Source of the DNA: Massilia sp. ZL223 | Lineage (GTDB): Bacteria; Pseudomonadota; Gammaproteobacteria; Burkholderiales; Burkholderiaceae_D | Assembly (NCBI RefSeq): GCF_018119395.1 | Contig: NZ_JAGPWD010000020.1 | Location: 33,122 to 97,121 of the forward strand | Direction of reading: 5' to 3' | DNA: 64,000 nt | In this document: in pieces, positions 28,639 to 36,975 of the stretch | How positions within the stretch are numbered: the stretch's first letter is position 1 | Layout: the number at the start of each line of letters is the position of its first letter | Notes under the pieces: generated by a model | Told to the model about the DNA's origin: nothing | The model's input: the letters and a program-made list of their open reading frames with translations, nothing else | The model's database searches: none | Made by a program: the position numbers and the translations under genes

Positions 28639-28968
28639 ATGTCTTCCTTTCCTCCCGATCTAAGCAAATTGCAGGCGGCCGCCGGCCAAGCCAGCAGCCT
28701 GCTCAAGGCCCTGGCCAATCCCGACCGCCTGCTGCTGCTGTGCCAGCTGACCCAGGGCGAGTTCGCCGTCGGCACGCTGGAAACCATGACCGGCATCCGC
28801 CAGCCCACCCTGTCGCAGCAGCTGACCGTGCTGCGCGACGAATGCCTGGTCGCCACCCGGCGCGAAGGCAAGCAGGTGTTCTACCGGATCGCCAGCCTTG
28901 ATGCGCTGGCCGTCTTGCAGGTGTTATATGGGCTGTACTGCCCGCAGGAGAGCGAACATGCAGATTGA
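28639..28968 (+). CDS. ArsR-family regulator, BigR/SqrR-like
   Basis: A 109-residue winged-helix repressor. The recognition helix is in IRQPTLSQQLTVLRDE and the wing in ATRREGKQVFYRIA. Cys35 (LLLLCQL) and Cys101 (LYCPQE) correspond in position to the dithiol pair of the persulfide sensors BigR and SqrR. It overlaps the following transporter gene by 11 bases, so regulator and transport genes form one operon. The inferred signal is reactive sulfur species, with derepression on disulfide or tetrasulfide formation. Confidence 0.82.
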   Translation: MSSFPPDLSKLQAAAGQASSLLKALANPDRLLLLCQLTQGEFAVGTLETMTGIRQPTLSQQLTVLRDECLVATRREGKQVFYRIASLDALAVLQVLYGLYCPQESEHAD

Positions 28969-29392
28969 CTGGAACAACTTCACGCCCTGGATGTCGCTGG
29001 CGGGCGGCATGCTGATCGGCCTCGCGAGCGCCGCCTTCCTCCTGCTGAACGGGCGTATCGCCGGGATCAGCGGACTGGTCGGGGGCCTGTTGCGCGCACC
29101 GTCCGGCGAGCGTGGCTGGCGCCTGGCCTTCCTGGGCGGCCTGGTGGCTGCGCCCCTGTTCTACGTCCTGGCCGCGCCGCTCCCTGAAGTGGAGGTCGAG
29201 GCCGGCTTCCCTGCCCTGCTGCTGGCCGGCCTGCTGGTCGGGCTCGGCACCCGCTACGGCTCGGGCTGCACCAGCGGCCACGGCATCTGCGGCATGGCGC
29301 GCCGTTCGCCGCGCTCCTACGCCGCCACCGCCGCCTTCATGGCCTCGGGCTTCCTGACAGTCTATCTGCTGCGGCATGTGAGCTGGCCATGA
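28958..29392 (+). CDS. YeeE/YedE family sulfur transporter, first half
   Basis: A 144-residue membrane protein with four likely spans and the signature [20 protein letters not shown], whose cysteine lines the thiosulfate path in YeeE relatives. Together with the next gene it makes a split YeeE/YedE (PmpA/PmpB type) transporter. The ATG at 28958 lies inside the regulator gene; the longer frame is not supported. Its link to a BigR-like regulator fits uptake or export of sulfur species in sulfide detoxification. Confidence 0.85.
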   Translation: MQIDWNNFTPWMSLAGGMLIGLASAAFLLLNGRIAGISGLVGGLLRAPSGERGWRLAFLGGLVAAPLFYVLAAPLPEVEVEAGFPALLLAGLLVGLGTRYGSGCTSGHGICGMARRSPRSYAATAAFMASGFLTVYLLRHVSWP

Positions 29393-29805
29393 GACTCCTG
29401 AGCGCAATCCTGGCCGGACTGGTGTTCGGTATCGGCCTGATCCTGTCCGGCCTGACCAACCCGGCCAAGGTGCTGGCCTTTCTCGACCTGGCGGGGGCCT
29501 GGGATCCCTCGCTGTTGTTCGTCATGGGCGGGGCCCTGCTGGTGACGGCGCCCGCCTATGCCATCGGCATGCGCGGCAAGCGCACCCTGACGGGCGAGCC
29601 GCTGAACCTGCCCACGGCATCCGCCATCGACCGCCGCCTGGTGCTCGGCAGCCTGGTCTTCGGCGTGGGCTGGGGCATTGCCGGCTACTGCCCCGGCCCC
29701 GCCGTCGCTTCGCTGGCCCTGGGCGGCTGGAAGCCGCTGCTGTTCTTCGGCGCCATGCTGGCCGGGATGGGCATCTACGAACTGATCGAACGCAGGAAAG
29801 GCTGA
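29389..29805 (+). CDS. YeeE/YedE family sulfur transporter, second half
   Basis: A 138-residue membrane protein with the second YeeE/YedE half: LAGLVFGIGLILSGLTNPAKV at the N-terminus and GIAGYCPGPAVASL with the conserved cysteine. Four membrane spans are likely. The ATG overlaps the stop of the first half by four bases. The product would pair with that half to form a complete pore. No persulfide dioxygenase or rhodanese is adjacent, although a rhodanese lies about 9 kb away. Confidence 0.85.
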   Translation: MRLLSAILAGLVFGIGLILSGLTNPAKVLAFLDLAGAWDPSLLFVMGGALLVTAPAYAIGMRGKRTLTGEPLNLPTASAIDRRLVLGSLVFGVGWGIAGYCPGPAVASLALGGWKPLLFFGAMLAGMGIYELIERRKG

Positions 29806-29882
29806 GGACGGAAGCAGTTTTTCCTTGACAAGGCAGGCGGCAGAATATTTCATCTTGGGCAAACTCAACTCCCACCTTGCCC

Positions 29883-31382
29883 ATGCAATTCGCCGACTAC
29901 CTGACCCATGACGCGACTTCGCTCGCCGCCCTCGTCGCCTCCGGCGAGGTCACGCCCCGGGCGCTGCTCGACACGGCGCTGGCGCGCCATGCGCAGGTCC
30001 ACGGCCAGGTCAACGCGGTCTGCCGCCTGATGGAGGACGAGGCGCGCGCCCAGCTCGCGCGCCCGCTGGCCGGCGCCTTCGCCGGTGTGCCCTTCCTGAT
30101 CAAGGACGGCCTGCAGGACTATGCGGGTCTGCCGACCACCAACGGCAGCCGCTCGATGTGCGGCCATGTGCCGCGCGAGCACGCCGCCGTCGTGCGGCGC
30201 TATCTCGAGGCCGGCCTGGTCGTGTTCGGCAAGACCAACCTGCCCGAGTTCGCGCTCAAGGGCGTCACCGATCCGGCCCTGTTCGGACGCACCAGCAATC
30301 CCTGGAACCTCGAGCACACGCCGGGCGGTTCGAGCGGCGGCGCGGCCGCGGCGGTGGCGGCCGGCATCGTGCCGATGGCGGCCGGGAACGACGGCGGCGG
30401 CTCGATCCGGATTCCCGCCGCCTGCTGCGGCCTGTTCGGCCTGCGCCCCTCGCGCGGACGCGTGTCGGCGGGGCCGCATGCGGGCGAGATCTGGTTCGGC
30501 GCCTCCAGCGAAGGCGTGCTCTCGCGCAGCGTGCGCGACACGGCGCGCGCCCTCGACCTGCTGCAGGGCGCCGAGCCGGGCGATCCCTTCGTCATCGCGC
30601 CCCCGGCCGCGCCCTATGCGGAGCTGATGCGGCGCCCGCCGGGCCGCCTGCGCATCGGCTTCTCCGCCGCCTCGCCGATCGGCTCCGAGGTCCATCCGGA
30701 AGCGGCGGCCGCGGTCCGGCACGCGGCGGCGCTGCTGGCCAGCCTGGGCCACGAGGTCGAGGAAGCCGCGCCCGAGATCGACGGCGCTGCGCTGGCCACG
30801 AGCTACCTGCACATCTATTTCGGCCAGGTGCCGGCCATCGTGGCGCGCAACAAGGCCCTGGGCGCGGCGGGCAGCGAGGTCGAACTGATGACGCGCCTGC
30901 TGCTCACGCTGGGAGGCGCGGTCAAGGCGCCGGCGCTGACCGAGCAGATGGCGCAATGGAATACCTACGCGCGGGCGCTCGGGCGCTTCCACCAGCGCTA
31001 CGACATGCTGCTCACCCCGACCCTGGCCCATCCACCCATCCGGCATGGCGAAGGCGACGTGCCCGCGTCCCAGCAGGCAGTGCTGGGCTTCCTGCAGCGC
31101 AGCGGCCTGCTGGGACTGCTGGCGCGCCTGGGCCTGCTGGACGCCACGGTCGACCGGATCGCGCGCGACAACCTGCGCTACGTGCCCTTCACCCAGCTGT
31201 CCAACCTCACCGGCACGCCGTCGATGTCGGTGCCGCTGCACTGGACCGCGGACGGCCTGCCGATGGGCGTACAGTTCGTCGCGCCGTTCGGACGCGAGGA
31301 CAGCCTGCTGCAGCTGGCGGCCCAGCTGGAACAGGCCCAGCCCTGGTTCGGCCGGCTGCCGGCCATGACGCGCGCGGCATAA
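29883..31382 (+). CDS. amidase (amidase-signature family)
   Basis: A 499-residue hydrolase of the amidase-signature family. The Ser-cisSer-Lys triad is visible as the lysine in LIKDG and the serines in HTPGGSSGGAAAAVAAG and DGGGSIRIPA. Substrates may be aliphatic or aromatic amides or the glutamine side of transamidation; an isolated gene like this is not GatA, as no gatB/C neighbours exist. No signal peptide is seen. The ATG at 29883 is used; an upstream TTG is weaker. It is followed after 9 bases by an AraC-type gene. Confidence 0.92.
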   Translation: MQFADYLTHDATSLAALVASGEVTPRALLDTALARHAQVHGQVNAVCRLMEDEARAQLARPLAGAFAGVPFLIKDGLQDYAGLPTTNGSRSMCGHVPREHAAVVRRYLEAGLVVFGKTNLPEFALKGVTDPALFGRTSNPWNLEHTPGGSSGGAAAAVAAGIVPMAAGNDGGGSIRIPAACCGLFGLRPSRGRVSAGPHAGEIWFGASSEGVLSRSVRDTARALDLLQGAEPGDPFVIAPPAAPYAELMRRPPGRLRIGFSAASPIGSEVHPEAAAAVRHAAALLASLGHEVEEAAPEIDGAALATSYLHIYFGQVPAIVARNKALGAAGSEVELMTRLLLTLGGAVKAPALTEQMAQWNTYARALGRFHQRYDMLLTPTLAHPPIRHGEGDVPASQQAVLGFLQRSGLLGLLARLGLLDATVDRIARDNLRYVPFTQLSNLTGTPSMSVPLHWTADGLPMGVQFVAPFGREDSLLQLAAQLEQAQPWFGRLPAMTRAA

Positions 31383-31391
31383 GCTCAGGCG

Positions 31392-31835
31392 ATGACCCAG
31401 GACGAAGCCTTCTCGCAGCGCTTGGGCGACCTGGCGCGCCTGCGCCGCGTGCGCGACCGGATCGACCGCGACTACATGCAGCCGCTGAACGTCGAGGAGC
31501 TCGCGCGCGGCGTCCACATGTCCGCCGGCCACCTGAGCCGCCAATTCCGGCTGGCCTACGGCGAGTCGCCCTATTCCTACCTGATGACCCGGCGCATCGA
31601 GCGCGCCATGGCCCTGCTGCGGCGCGGCGACATGAGTGTCACCGAGGTCTGCTTCGAGGTCGGCTGCTCCTCGCTGGGCACCTTCAGCACCCGCTTCACG
31701 GAACTGGTCGGCGTGCCGCCGAGCGTCTACCGGACCGAGTCGGCGCAGGCCACGGATGGCATTCCGCCCTGCGTGGCGAAACAAATCACGCGTCCGATCA
31801 GGAATCAAGAAGCGCCGCCGGATGAGTCCCGCTAA
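31392..31835 (+). CDS. AraC-type regulator (DNA-binding domain only)
   Basis: A 147-residue protein that is essentially a bare AraC helix-turn-helix domain: HMSAGHLSRQFRLAYGESPYSYL and VCFEVGCSSLGTFSTRFTELVG. The short polar tail has no known sensor fold. This compact type usually sits next to a glyoxalase-fold (VOC) gene, which follows here after 39 bases, so the pair probably forms one response unit. Confidence 0.88.
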   Translation: MTQDEAFSQRLGDLARLRRVRDRIDRDYMQPLNVEELARGVHMSAGHLSRQFRLAYGESPYSYLMTRRIERAMALLRRGDMSVTEVCFEVGCSSLGTFSTRFTELVGVPPSVYRTESAQATDGIPPCVAKQITRPIRNQEAPPDESR

Positions 31836-31874
31836 GCTGGCGTTTCCCATCACCTGAAAGAGAAAGGCAAACAC

Positions 31875-32285
31875 ATGGACCTCAGCATCCACTCGACCTT
31901 CCTGCCGCACCAGGACGCGGAAGAATCCCTGGCTTTCTACCGCGATGTGCTCGGCTTCGAAGTCCGCAAGGACGTGGCCTATGGCGCCATGCGCTGGATC
32001 ACGGTCGGTCCCGTCAACCAGCCCGGCACCTCGATCGTGCTGTCGCCCGCGGGCGTCGCGCCGGGCGTGACCGACGACGAGCGTCGCACCATCGCCGAGA
32101 TGATGGCCAAGGGCACCTACGCCATGCTGCTGTTCGCCACCCGCGACCTGGACGGCGTCTTCCAGCGCCTGCAGGCGCGCGAGGCCGACATCGTCCAGGA
32201 GCCGACCGAGCAACCGTACGGCGTGCGCGACTGTGCGGTGCGCGATCCGGCCGGGAACATGCTGCGCATCCAGGAGCTGCGCTGA
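31875..32285 (+). CDS. VOC-family (glyoxalase-fold) protein
   Basis: A 136-residue protein with one vicinal-oxygen-chelate domain made of two beta-alpha-beta-beta-beta modules. The N-terminal segment SLAFYRDVLGFEVRKDV and the C-terminal CAVRDPAGNMLRIQEL are typical of the family. These proteins include dioxygenases, glyoxalases and antibiotic-binding proteins, so the reaction is unknown. A clear GAAAGAGAAAGG ribosome region precedes the ATG. It is likely controlled by the AraC-type gene before it. Confidence 0.88.
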   Translation: MDLSIHSTFLPHQDAEESLAFYRDVLGFEVRKDVAYGAMRWITVGPVNQPGTSIVLSPAGVAPGVTDDERRTIAEMMAKGTYAMLLFATRDLDGVFQRLQAREADIVQEPTEQPYGVRDCAVRDPAGNMLRIQELR

Positions 32286-32346
32286 AGCTTGTTGGCGCAG
32301 AACCGAGCAGCTACACTGGGACACGAGCTTTCCAGGAGTGTCCCGA

Positions 32347-33534
32347 ATGAGGCTGCGCGCACTGCTTCCGATCACCGTCTTCTTCATGGCCGCCGCTGCC
32401 GCCGCGGCGCCCCAGCTCGCGCAGTTCGACAGCTTGCGTGAAGCGCGCGCCGCCGCCACTGCGCGCCCTGCGGACACGGGCGCGCTGACCGGGCTTGCCA
32501 ACGCACAGATCTTTACCGGCGACGCCGCCGGCGCCCTGGCCACCATGGATCGCGGACGCATGCGGCCAGGCGGCACGCCCGCCCTGTCGGAGGCGGATCG
32601 CCGCGCCCTGGACAGCGTGCAGGCGGACGATGCGATCCGCATGATCGTCGCCGCGGCCAGGGACAAGCGCGCGGTCCTGATCAACGAAGACCACACGGTC
32701 GCCATGCACCGCGCCTTCACCCAGAAGCTGGCCGTCGAACTGCGCAAGATCGGCTACCGGTATTTCGCGGCGGAGGCCTTCAACGCGCCGGTCCTGCCGA
32801 ACGGCCGCTACCTGACCTGGCGCGACGGCTACTACACCCGCGACCCGGTATTCGCGGGCATGGTGCGCACCTTGCAGGCCGAGGGTTTCACCCTGGTCGG
32901 CTACGACATCGAAGAAGAAGATACGGCATTGAGCCCGCGCGAGCGCATCGCATTCAGGGAACGCAGCCAGGCCAGGAACATCCACGAGCGCATCTTCGCC
33001 CAGGACCCGGATGCGAAAGTGCTGATCCACGTCGGCCACCACCACCTTGGCAAGCGCCAGGTCGGCGACATCAAGCCCATGGGCGCCCACCTGCGGGAGC
33101 TGATCGGCCCCGAGGCGACCCTGCACATCGACCAGCTCGCGTTCTACGCGCGCAGCGCGCAAGCGGCGGAAGATCCGCTCTATCGCGCGCTGCTCGACCG
33201 GCACAAGCCCGCCGCGCCGATGGCGCTGCGCCAGGCCAGCGGGGCGAGCGCCTCCTTGCGCGGCCTGGGCGGCTTCGTCGACATGCATATCCTGCACCCG
33301 GACTACGGGCTGCGCGACGGCCGGCCCGCATGGCTGTCCTCGCTGGCCGGGCGCACGGCGACCAGCGTGCCGAAGGCTCTGCTGCCCCAGTCCGGCGAAC
33401 GCCTGGTGCTCGCCTACGACCGCGAGCACGGCATGGACGCCGTGCCTGTCGATGCGCTGCTGCTGACGCCAGGCGCACCCGCGCCGGCGTTCATGCTGCC
33501 CCCTGGCCGGTTCCGTTTCGAAGTGCAGCAATAA
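32347..33534 (+). CDS. secreted EreA/ChaN-like (Tiki superfamily) protein
   Basis: A 395-residue exported protein with a signal peptide (FFMAAAAAAAP). The middle part has LINEDHTVAMHR, YRYFAAEAF and IHVGHHHLGK, a glutamate/histidine pattern that recalls erythromycin-esterase and ChaN/Tiki-like metallo-hydrolases. A short N-terminal region with GDAAGALATMDRG resembles a TPR helix pair. The assignment rests on motif spacing only. It stands alone between a VOC gene and an N-acetyltransferase gene. Start at 32347 gives the signal peptide; the longer frame does not. Confidence 0.55.
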   Translation: MRLRALLPITVFFMAAAAAAAPQLAQFDSLREARAAATARPADTGALTGLANAQIFTGDAAGALATMDRGRMRPGGTPALSEADRRALDSVQADDAIRMIVAAARDKRAVLINEDHTVAMHRAFTQKLAVELRKIGYRYFAAEAFNAPVLPNGRYLTWRDGYYTRDPVFAGMVRTLQAEGFTLVGYDIEEEDTALSPRERIAFRERSQARNIHERIFAQDPDAKVLIHVGHHHLGKRQVGDIKPMGAHLRELIGPEATLHIDQLAFYARSAQAAEDPLYRALLDRHKPAAPMALRQASGASASLRGLGGFVDMHILHPDYGLRDGRPAWLSSLAGRTATSVPKALLPQSGERLVLAYDREHGMDAVPVDALLLTPGAPAPAFMLPPGRFRFEVQQ

Positions 33535-33617
33535 AATCGGTTTTATGGGTTGACCTCAACCTGACTTGAGGTTCTACACTGCCGCTCATGTCGAACAACC
33601 CCTGCAAGGAGATGCCC

Positions 33618-34442
33618 GTGAGTGAACTGTCCCGCTATTTCGACCTGATCGGCTACCGCCACGAAGGCAAGCCCGGCATCGCCGCCCTCAGGGAGCTGCA
33701 GCGCTGCCACACCCACACCCTTCCCTTCGAGAACCTGACGCCGCTCTCGGGCCAGCCGGTCAGGCTGGACATTCCCTCGCTGGTGGACAAGTTCACGCAG
33801 CAGCGCGGCGGCTACTGCTTCGAGCACAACCTGATGTTCCGCCACGCGCTCGACAGCCTGGGCTTCGCCACCCGCCCGCTGCTGGCGCGCGTGCGCGCGA
33901 ATGTCCCGCCGGATGTGGTCACGCCGCGCACCCACCTCGTGGTGCTGGTCGAGGCGGAAGGCGAGACCTGGATCGCGGACACCGGTTTCGGCAAGGCCAC
34001 GCCGACCGCGCCTTTGCGCCTTGTCCCCGACCTGGCGCAGAGCACGCCGCACGGGCGCTACCGCCTGATGGAAGACCCGGCCGGGTACAGGCTCGAGACC
34101 GAGCAGGCCGGAGAATGGGCGCCGCTCTACATCTTCGAGATGACGCCCGCTTATATGCCGGACTTCGAGATGGGCAACTGGTACGTATCCACCCACCCCA
34201 ACTCGCATTTCACGCGCGACCTGATCGCGGTGCGCACCACGGCGCGCGGCAGGCAGGTGCTGCACAACACCCGCTACAGCGTCTACGGCATCGATGCCGA
34301 GCCGGTCGTGCGCCAGCTCGGCAGCGTGGGCGAGATCATGGTGCTGCTGCAAGGAGAACTGTGCATCGCCGCCGACCGCGTTCCCGGCCTGCATGAACGG
34401 ATCGGGCGGATCGTCGAACAGCACGCCGGACAACCGGGCTAG
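33618..34442 (+). CDS. arylamine N-acetyltransferase
   Basis: Acetyl-CoA-dependent enzyme that acetylates arylamines and hydrazines, 274 residues with the start used here. The catalytic triad is visible: Cys67 in RGGYCFEHN, His in TPRTHLVVLV and Asp in IADTGFG. The GTG at 33618 has AAGGAG six bases upstream and puts the cysteine near its usual position (69). ATG codons at 33588 and 33612 are weaker starts. Its TAG stop is shared through a CTAG with the stop of the convergent flavoenzyme gene. Confidence 0.92.
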   Translation: MSELSRYFDLIGYRHEGKPGIAALRELQRCHTHTLPFENLTPLSGQPVRLDIPSLVDKFTQQRGGYCFEHNLMFRHALDSLGFATRPLLARVRANVPPDVVTPRTHLVVLVEAEGETWIADTGFGKATPTAPLRLVPDLAQSTPHGRYRLMEDPAGYRLETEQAGEWAPLYIFEMTPAYMPDFEMGNWYVSTHPNSHFTRDLIAVRTTARGRQVLHNTRYSVYGIDAEPVVRQLGSVGEIMVLLQGELCIAADRVPGLHERIGRIVEQHAGQPG

Positions 34443-35536
34443 CGCCGGGCCGCGGCGTTGGCAAGATCGGCGAGCGGCGACAGGATGGCGCGGTCGAAGT
34501 CGTCGATCGGTTCGCCCTTGCGCACGCGCCGCGGCCAGTCGGCGTGGGTCAGCGCGCCGCGCCCCAGCGAGACGGCGTCGGCCTCGCCGCTGCCGACCAG
34601 GGCTGCGGCCCGTTCGGGATCGTGCAGCGAGCCGTTCGCGATCAGGGGCAGGCCGGCGTAGCGCTTCGCCAGCGCCGCGAGGCTCGGCCCCGTGCCGAAT
34701 GCGGGCTTCCACGCCTCGAACTCGGTCGTGTGCAGGTAGTCGAGCGGCAGCTTGCGCAGCGTCCCGAAGACCAGCGCCGCATCGCTCTCCGCCCCGCTCC
34801 AGGTATAGGCGAAATCGTTGACCTTGGCTTGCGAGATGCGTATGCCGACGGCGAAACCGGGACCGACCACATGGCGCACCGCTTCCACGACCTCGACGAT
34901 CAGCAGCAGGCGGCGCTCAAGCATGCCGCCGTAGCGGTCTTCGCGCAGGTTGATCGCCTCGCTCAAGAACTGGTCGAGCAGGTAACCGTTTGCCGCGTGG
35001 ATCTCGACGCCGTCGAAACCCGCTTCGCGCGCCCTGGCCGCCGCATCGGCAAAGCCGCGAATCGCCTCGACGATCTCATCGCCGCTCATCGCTTGCGGAA
35101 GGGCGTAAGGCCCGGCGCCGCGGTAGAAGCTCATTTGCTCTCCCTTGGGCCGCACGGCGGAGGGGCCGCGCGTACCGCTGCGATAGGGATTCCCCTGCGA
35201 CAGCGCGCCGGCGTGCATCAGCTGCGCCACCATGCGCGCGCCGCTTGCGTGCACGTCCCGGACGATGGGCCGCCATGCATCGCACTGGGCGCTGTCCGCC
35301 AGCCCGGGCTGGCGCAGGTAGCCTTGCGAATACGCCTTGTCGGTATAGATCCCTTCCGTGATCACCAGGCCGAAGCCGCCCTCGGCGAAGGACCGGTAGT
35401 AGCGCTGCATCTCTTCCGTGGCGCGGCCCTGCTCCGTTGCGCTGACGCGGGTCATAGGGGCGACCACCACCCGGTTGGGCAGCAGCATGGGGCCGATCGC
35501 GAGCGGGTCGAACAGATGCTGGTGCGGCGCGCCCAT
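34439..35536 (-). CDS. old yellow enzyme-like NADH:flavin oxidoreductase
   Basis: An FMN-dependent ene-reductase of the OYE type, 365 residues with the start at 35536 (MGAPHQHLFDPL). The FMN barrel is seen in NRVVVAPMTR, the substrate region in GVEIHAANGYLLDQFL followed by NLREDRYGG, and the phosphate-binding end in ADAVSLGRGAL. It lies one base after the RidA-family gene, so the two form an operon. Cytosolic; likely substrates are activated alkenes or nitro compounds, but this is only a family statement. Confidence 0.9.
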   Translation of the reverse strand: MGAPHQHLFDPLAIGPMLLPNRVVVAPMTRVSATEQGRATEEMQRYYRSFAEGGFGLVITEGIYTDKAYSQGYLRQPGLADSAQCDAWRPIVRDVHASGARMVAQLMHAGALSQGNPYRSGTRGPSAVRPKGEQMSFYRGAGPYALPQAMSGDEIVEAIRGFADAAARAREAGFDGVEIHAANGYLLDQFLSEAINLREDRYGGMLERRLLLIVEVVEAVRHVVGPGFAVGIRISQAKVNDFAYTWSGAESDAALVFGTLRKLPLDYLHTTEFEAWKPAFGTGPSLAALAKRYAGLPLIANGSLHDPERAAALVGSGEADAVSLGRGALTHADWPRRVRKGEPIDDFDRAILSPLADLANAAARR

Positions 35537-35537
35537 C

Positions 35538-35933
35538 TTAGCGCTCCGCATCGTCGCGGACCGCGGCAATTGCTTCGATCTCGATCATGGCTTTTGGATC
35601 ATACAAGGCCTTGATCTCGGCAATGGTGTCGGCCGGGTACGGCGCCGAAAAGAACTTGCGCCGCAAGGCCACGACCTCCTCGAAGTTGCCCATGTCGGTG
35701 ACGAAGATCGTGACCTTGATGACGTCCTTCAGGCTCGACCCGCCTGCTTCGAGCGCGCGGCGCAGGTTGGCGAACGCCTGCTCGCCCTGGGCGCGGAAAC
35801 CGCCTTCGACGATCCGGCCGTCGTCGCCCGCTCCCGCCTGGCCGGAGATGAACAGCAGCTTGCCGAAGCGGATGCCCTGCGACAGCAGGAAAGGCGCGTA
35901 ATTGTCTGGTTGAGTGGTGATGCGTTCGAGCAC
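35538..35933 (-). CDS. RidA-family protein
   Basis: A 131-residue trimeric RidA/YjgF-type protein that hydrolyses reactive enamines or imines. The arginine-bearing motif is degenerate here, but GKLLFISGQAGAGDDG and the ending IEIEAIAAVRDD match the family. The GTG start at 35933 has AAGGAGG five bases upstream and gives the usual length; a longer frame from 36023 adds a non-family N-terminus. It forms an operon with the flavin oxidoreductase and is divergent from a LysR gene. Confidence 0.86.
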   Translation of the reverse strand: MLERITTQPDNYAPFLLSQGIRFGKLLFISGQAGAGDDGRIVEGGFRAQGEQAFANLRRALEAGGSSLKDVIKVTIFVTDMGNFEEVVALRRKFFSAPYPADTIAEIKALYDPKAMIEIEAIAAVRDDAER

Positions 35934-36064
35934 GATGGCCTCCTTGTCCGTGAATGCTGAAAACCGGCCTTCACCGGCCGGCAGGAGGAAGATAGGCGTC
36001 CGCTCCCGCGTTGACAAACGCATAGTTGTCAGGCATAAGATGAGTTTATTTCACCTGTAGACCC

Positions 36065-36958
36065 ATGCGGCGACTCCCTCCCCTCTCCGCACTGCGCGCT
36101 TTCGAGGCCGCCGCCCGGCATGGCAGCTTCAAGCTCGCGGCCAGCGAACTGGCCGTGACGCCCACCGCGGTCAGCCACCAGATCCGCTTCCTGGAGGACT
36201 ACACCGGCTTGCGCCTGTTCGAGCGGCAGGTGCGCAAGGTAGTCCTGACCGATGCGGGTGCAGAGCTCTATCCGGTCCTGCGCGACGGCTTCAACGCCTT
36301 CGAAACGGTGTTCCAGGCCCTGGCCGCGAACCAGGTGCGGCGCCAGGTCACGATCTCCGCGACCAATGCCTTCATGGCGCGCTGGCTGGCGCCGCGCGTC
36401 GCCGCGTTTCGCCGGCTGCATCCGGACATCGACCTGGAACTGCATGCCTCGGACCAGGCCGTCGACCTGGTCGCGGAGCAGGCCGATCTCGCGATCCGCT
36501 ACGGCCGCGGCCCCTACCCTGGCATGGTGTCGGAACCACTGTTCGCCGACCGTTTCGCGCCGGTGGCCAGCCCCGCGCTCGGCGTGACCGGACCAGCGGA
36601 CCTGGCGGCTTTCCCGCTGATCGATTTCAAATGGAGCCGCCACCATCCGCTGAACCCGACGTGGAAGAACTGGTTTGCCGCCGCGGGCCTGCCATGGCTG
36701 GCGCCGCGCGGCCAGCTGCGGTTTTCGGACGAGGGGCATGCCATCCAGGCGGCCATTGCGGGACAAGGCATTGCGCTGTTGAGCCTGGATTTGCTGGCTG
36801 ACGAACTGGCGGCGGGCCGCCTGGTCCAGCCTTTCGGTCCGAGCATTCCCGGGCACACCTATCACCTGGTGCGCAGCGCGGGGCACGCGCCGGCGCCGCA
36901 CATGGAAGCCGCGCTCGACTGGCTGCGTTCCGAGGCGCAGGCGCCGAAGCAAGGCTGA
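36065..36958 (+). CDS. LysR-family regulator, GcvA-like
   Basis: A 297-residue LysR protein beginning MRRLPPLSALRAFEAAARHGS, the N-terminal form typical of the GcvA-like subgroup. The helix-turn-helix is LAASELAVTPTAVSHQIRFLE. The effector domain includes DLAIRYGRGPYPGM. It is divergent from the RidA/flavin oxidoreductase operon, 131 bases away from its GTG, and is the probable regulator of that pair. Confidence 0.92.
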   Translation: MRRLPPLSALRAFEAAARHGSFKLAASELAVTPTAVSHQIRFLEDYTGLRLFERQVRKVVLTDAGAELYPVLRDGFNAFETVFQALAANQVRRQVTISATNAFMARWLAPRVAAFRRLHPDIDLELHASDQAVDLVAEQADLAIRYGRGPYPGMVSEPLFADRFAPVASPALGVTGPADLAAFPLIDFKWSRHHPLNPTWKNWFAAAGLPWLAPRGQLRFSDEGHAIQAAIAGQGIALLSLDLLADELAAGRLVQPFGPSIPGHTYHLVRSAGHAPAPHMEAALDWLRSEAQAPKQG

Positions 36959-36975
36959 GGGCCTGCTCCCTTTTG

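Noticed and set aside
29865..32747. 960-residue antisense frame over amidase, AraC and VOC genes
   Set aside because: No domain is recognisable and it overlaps three well-supported genes on the other strand.
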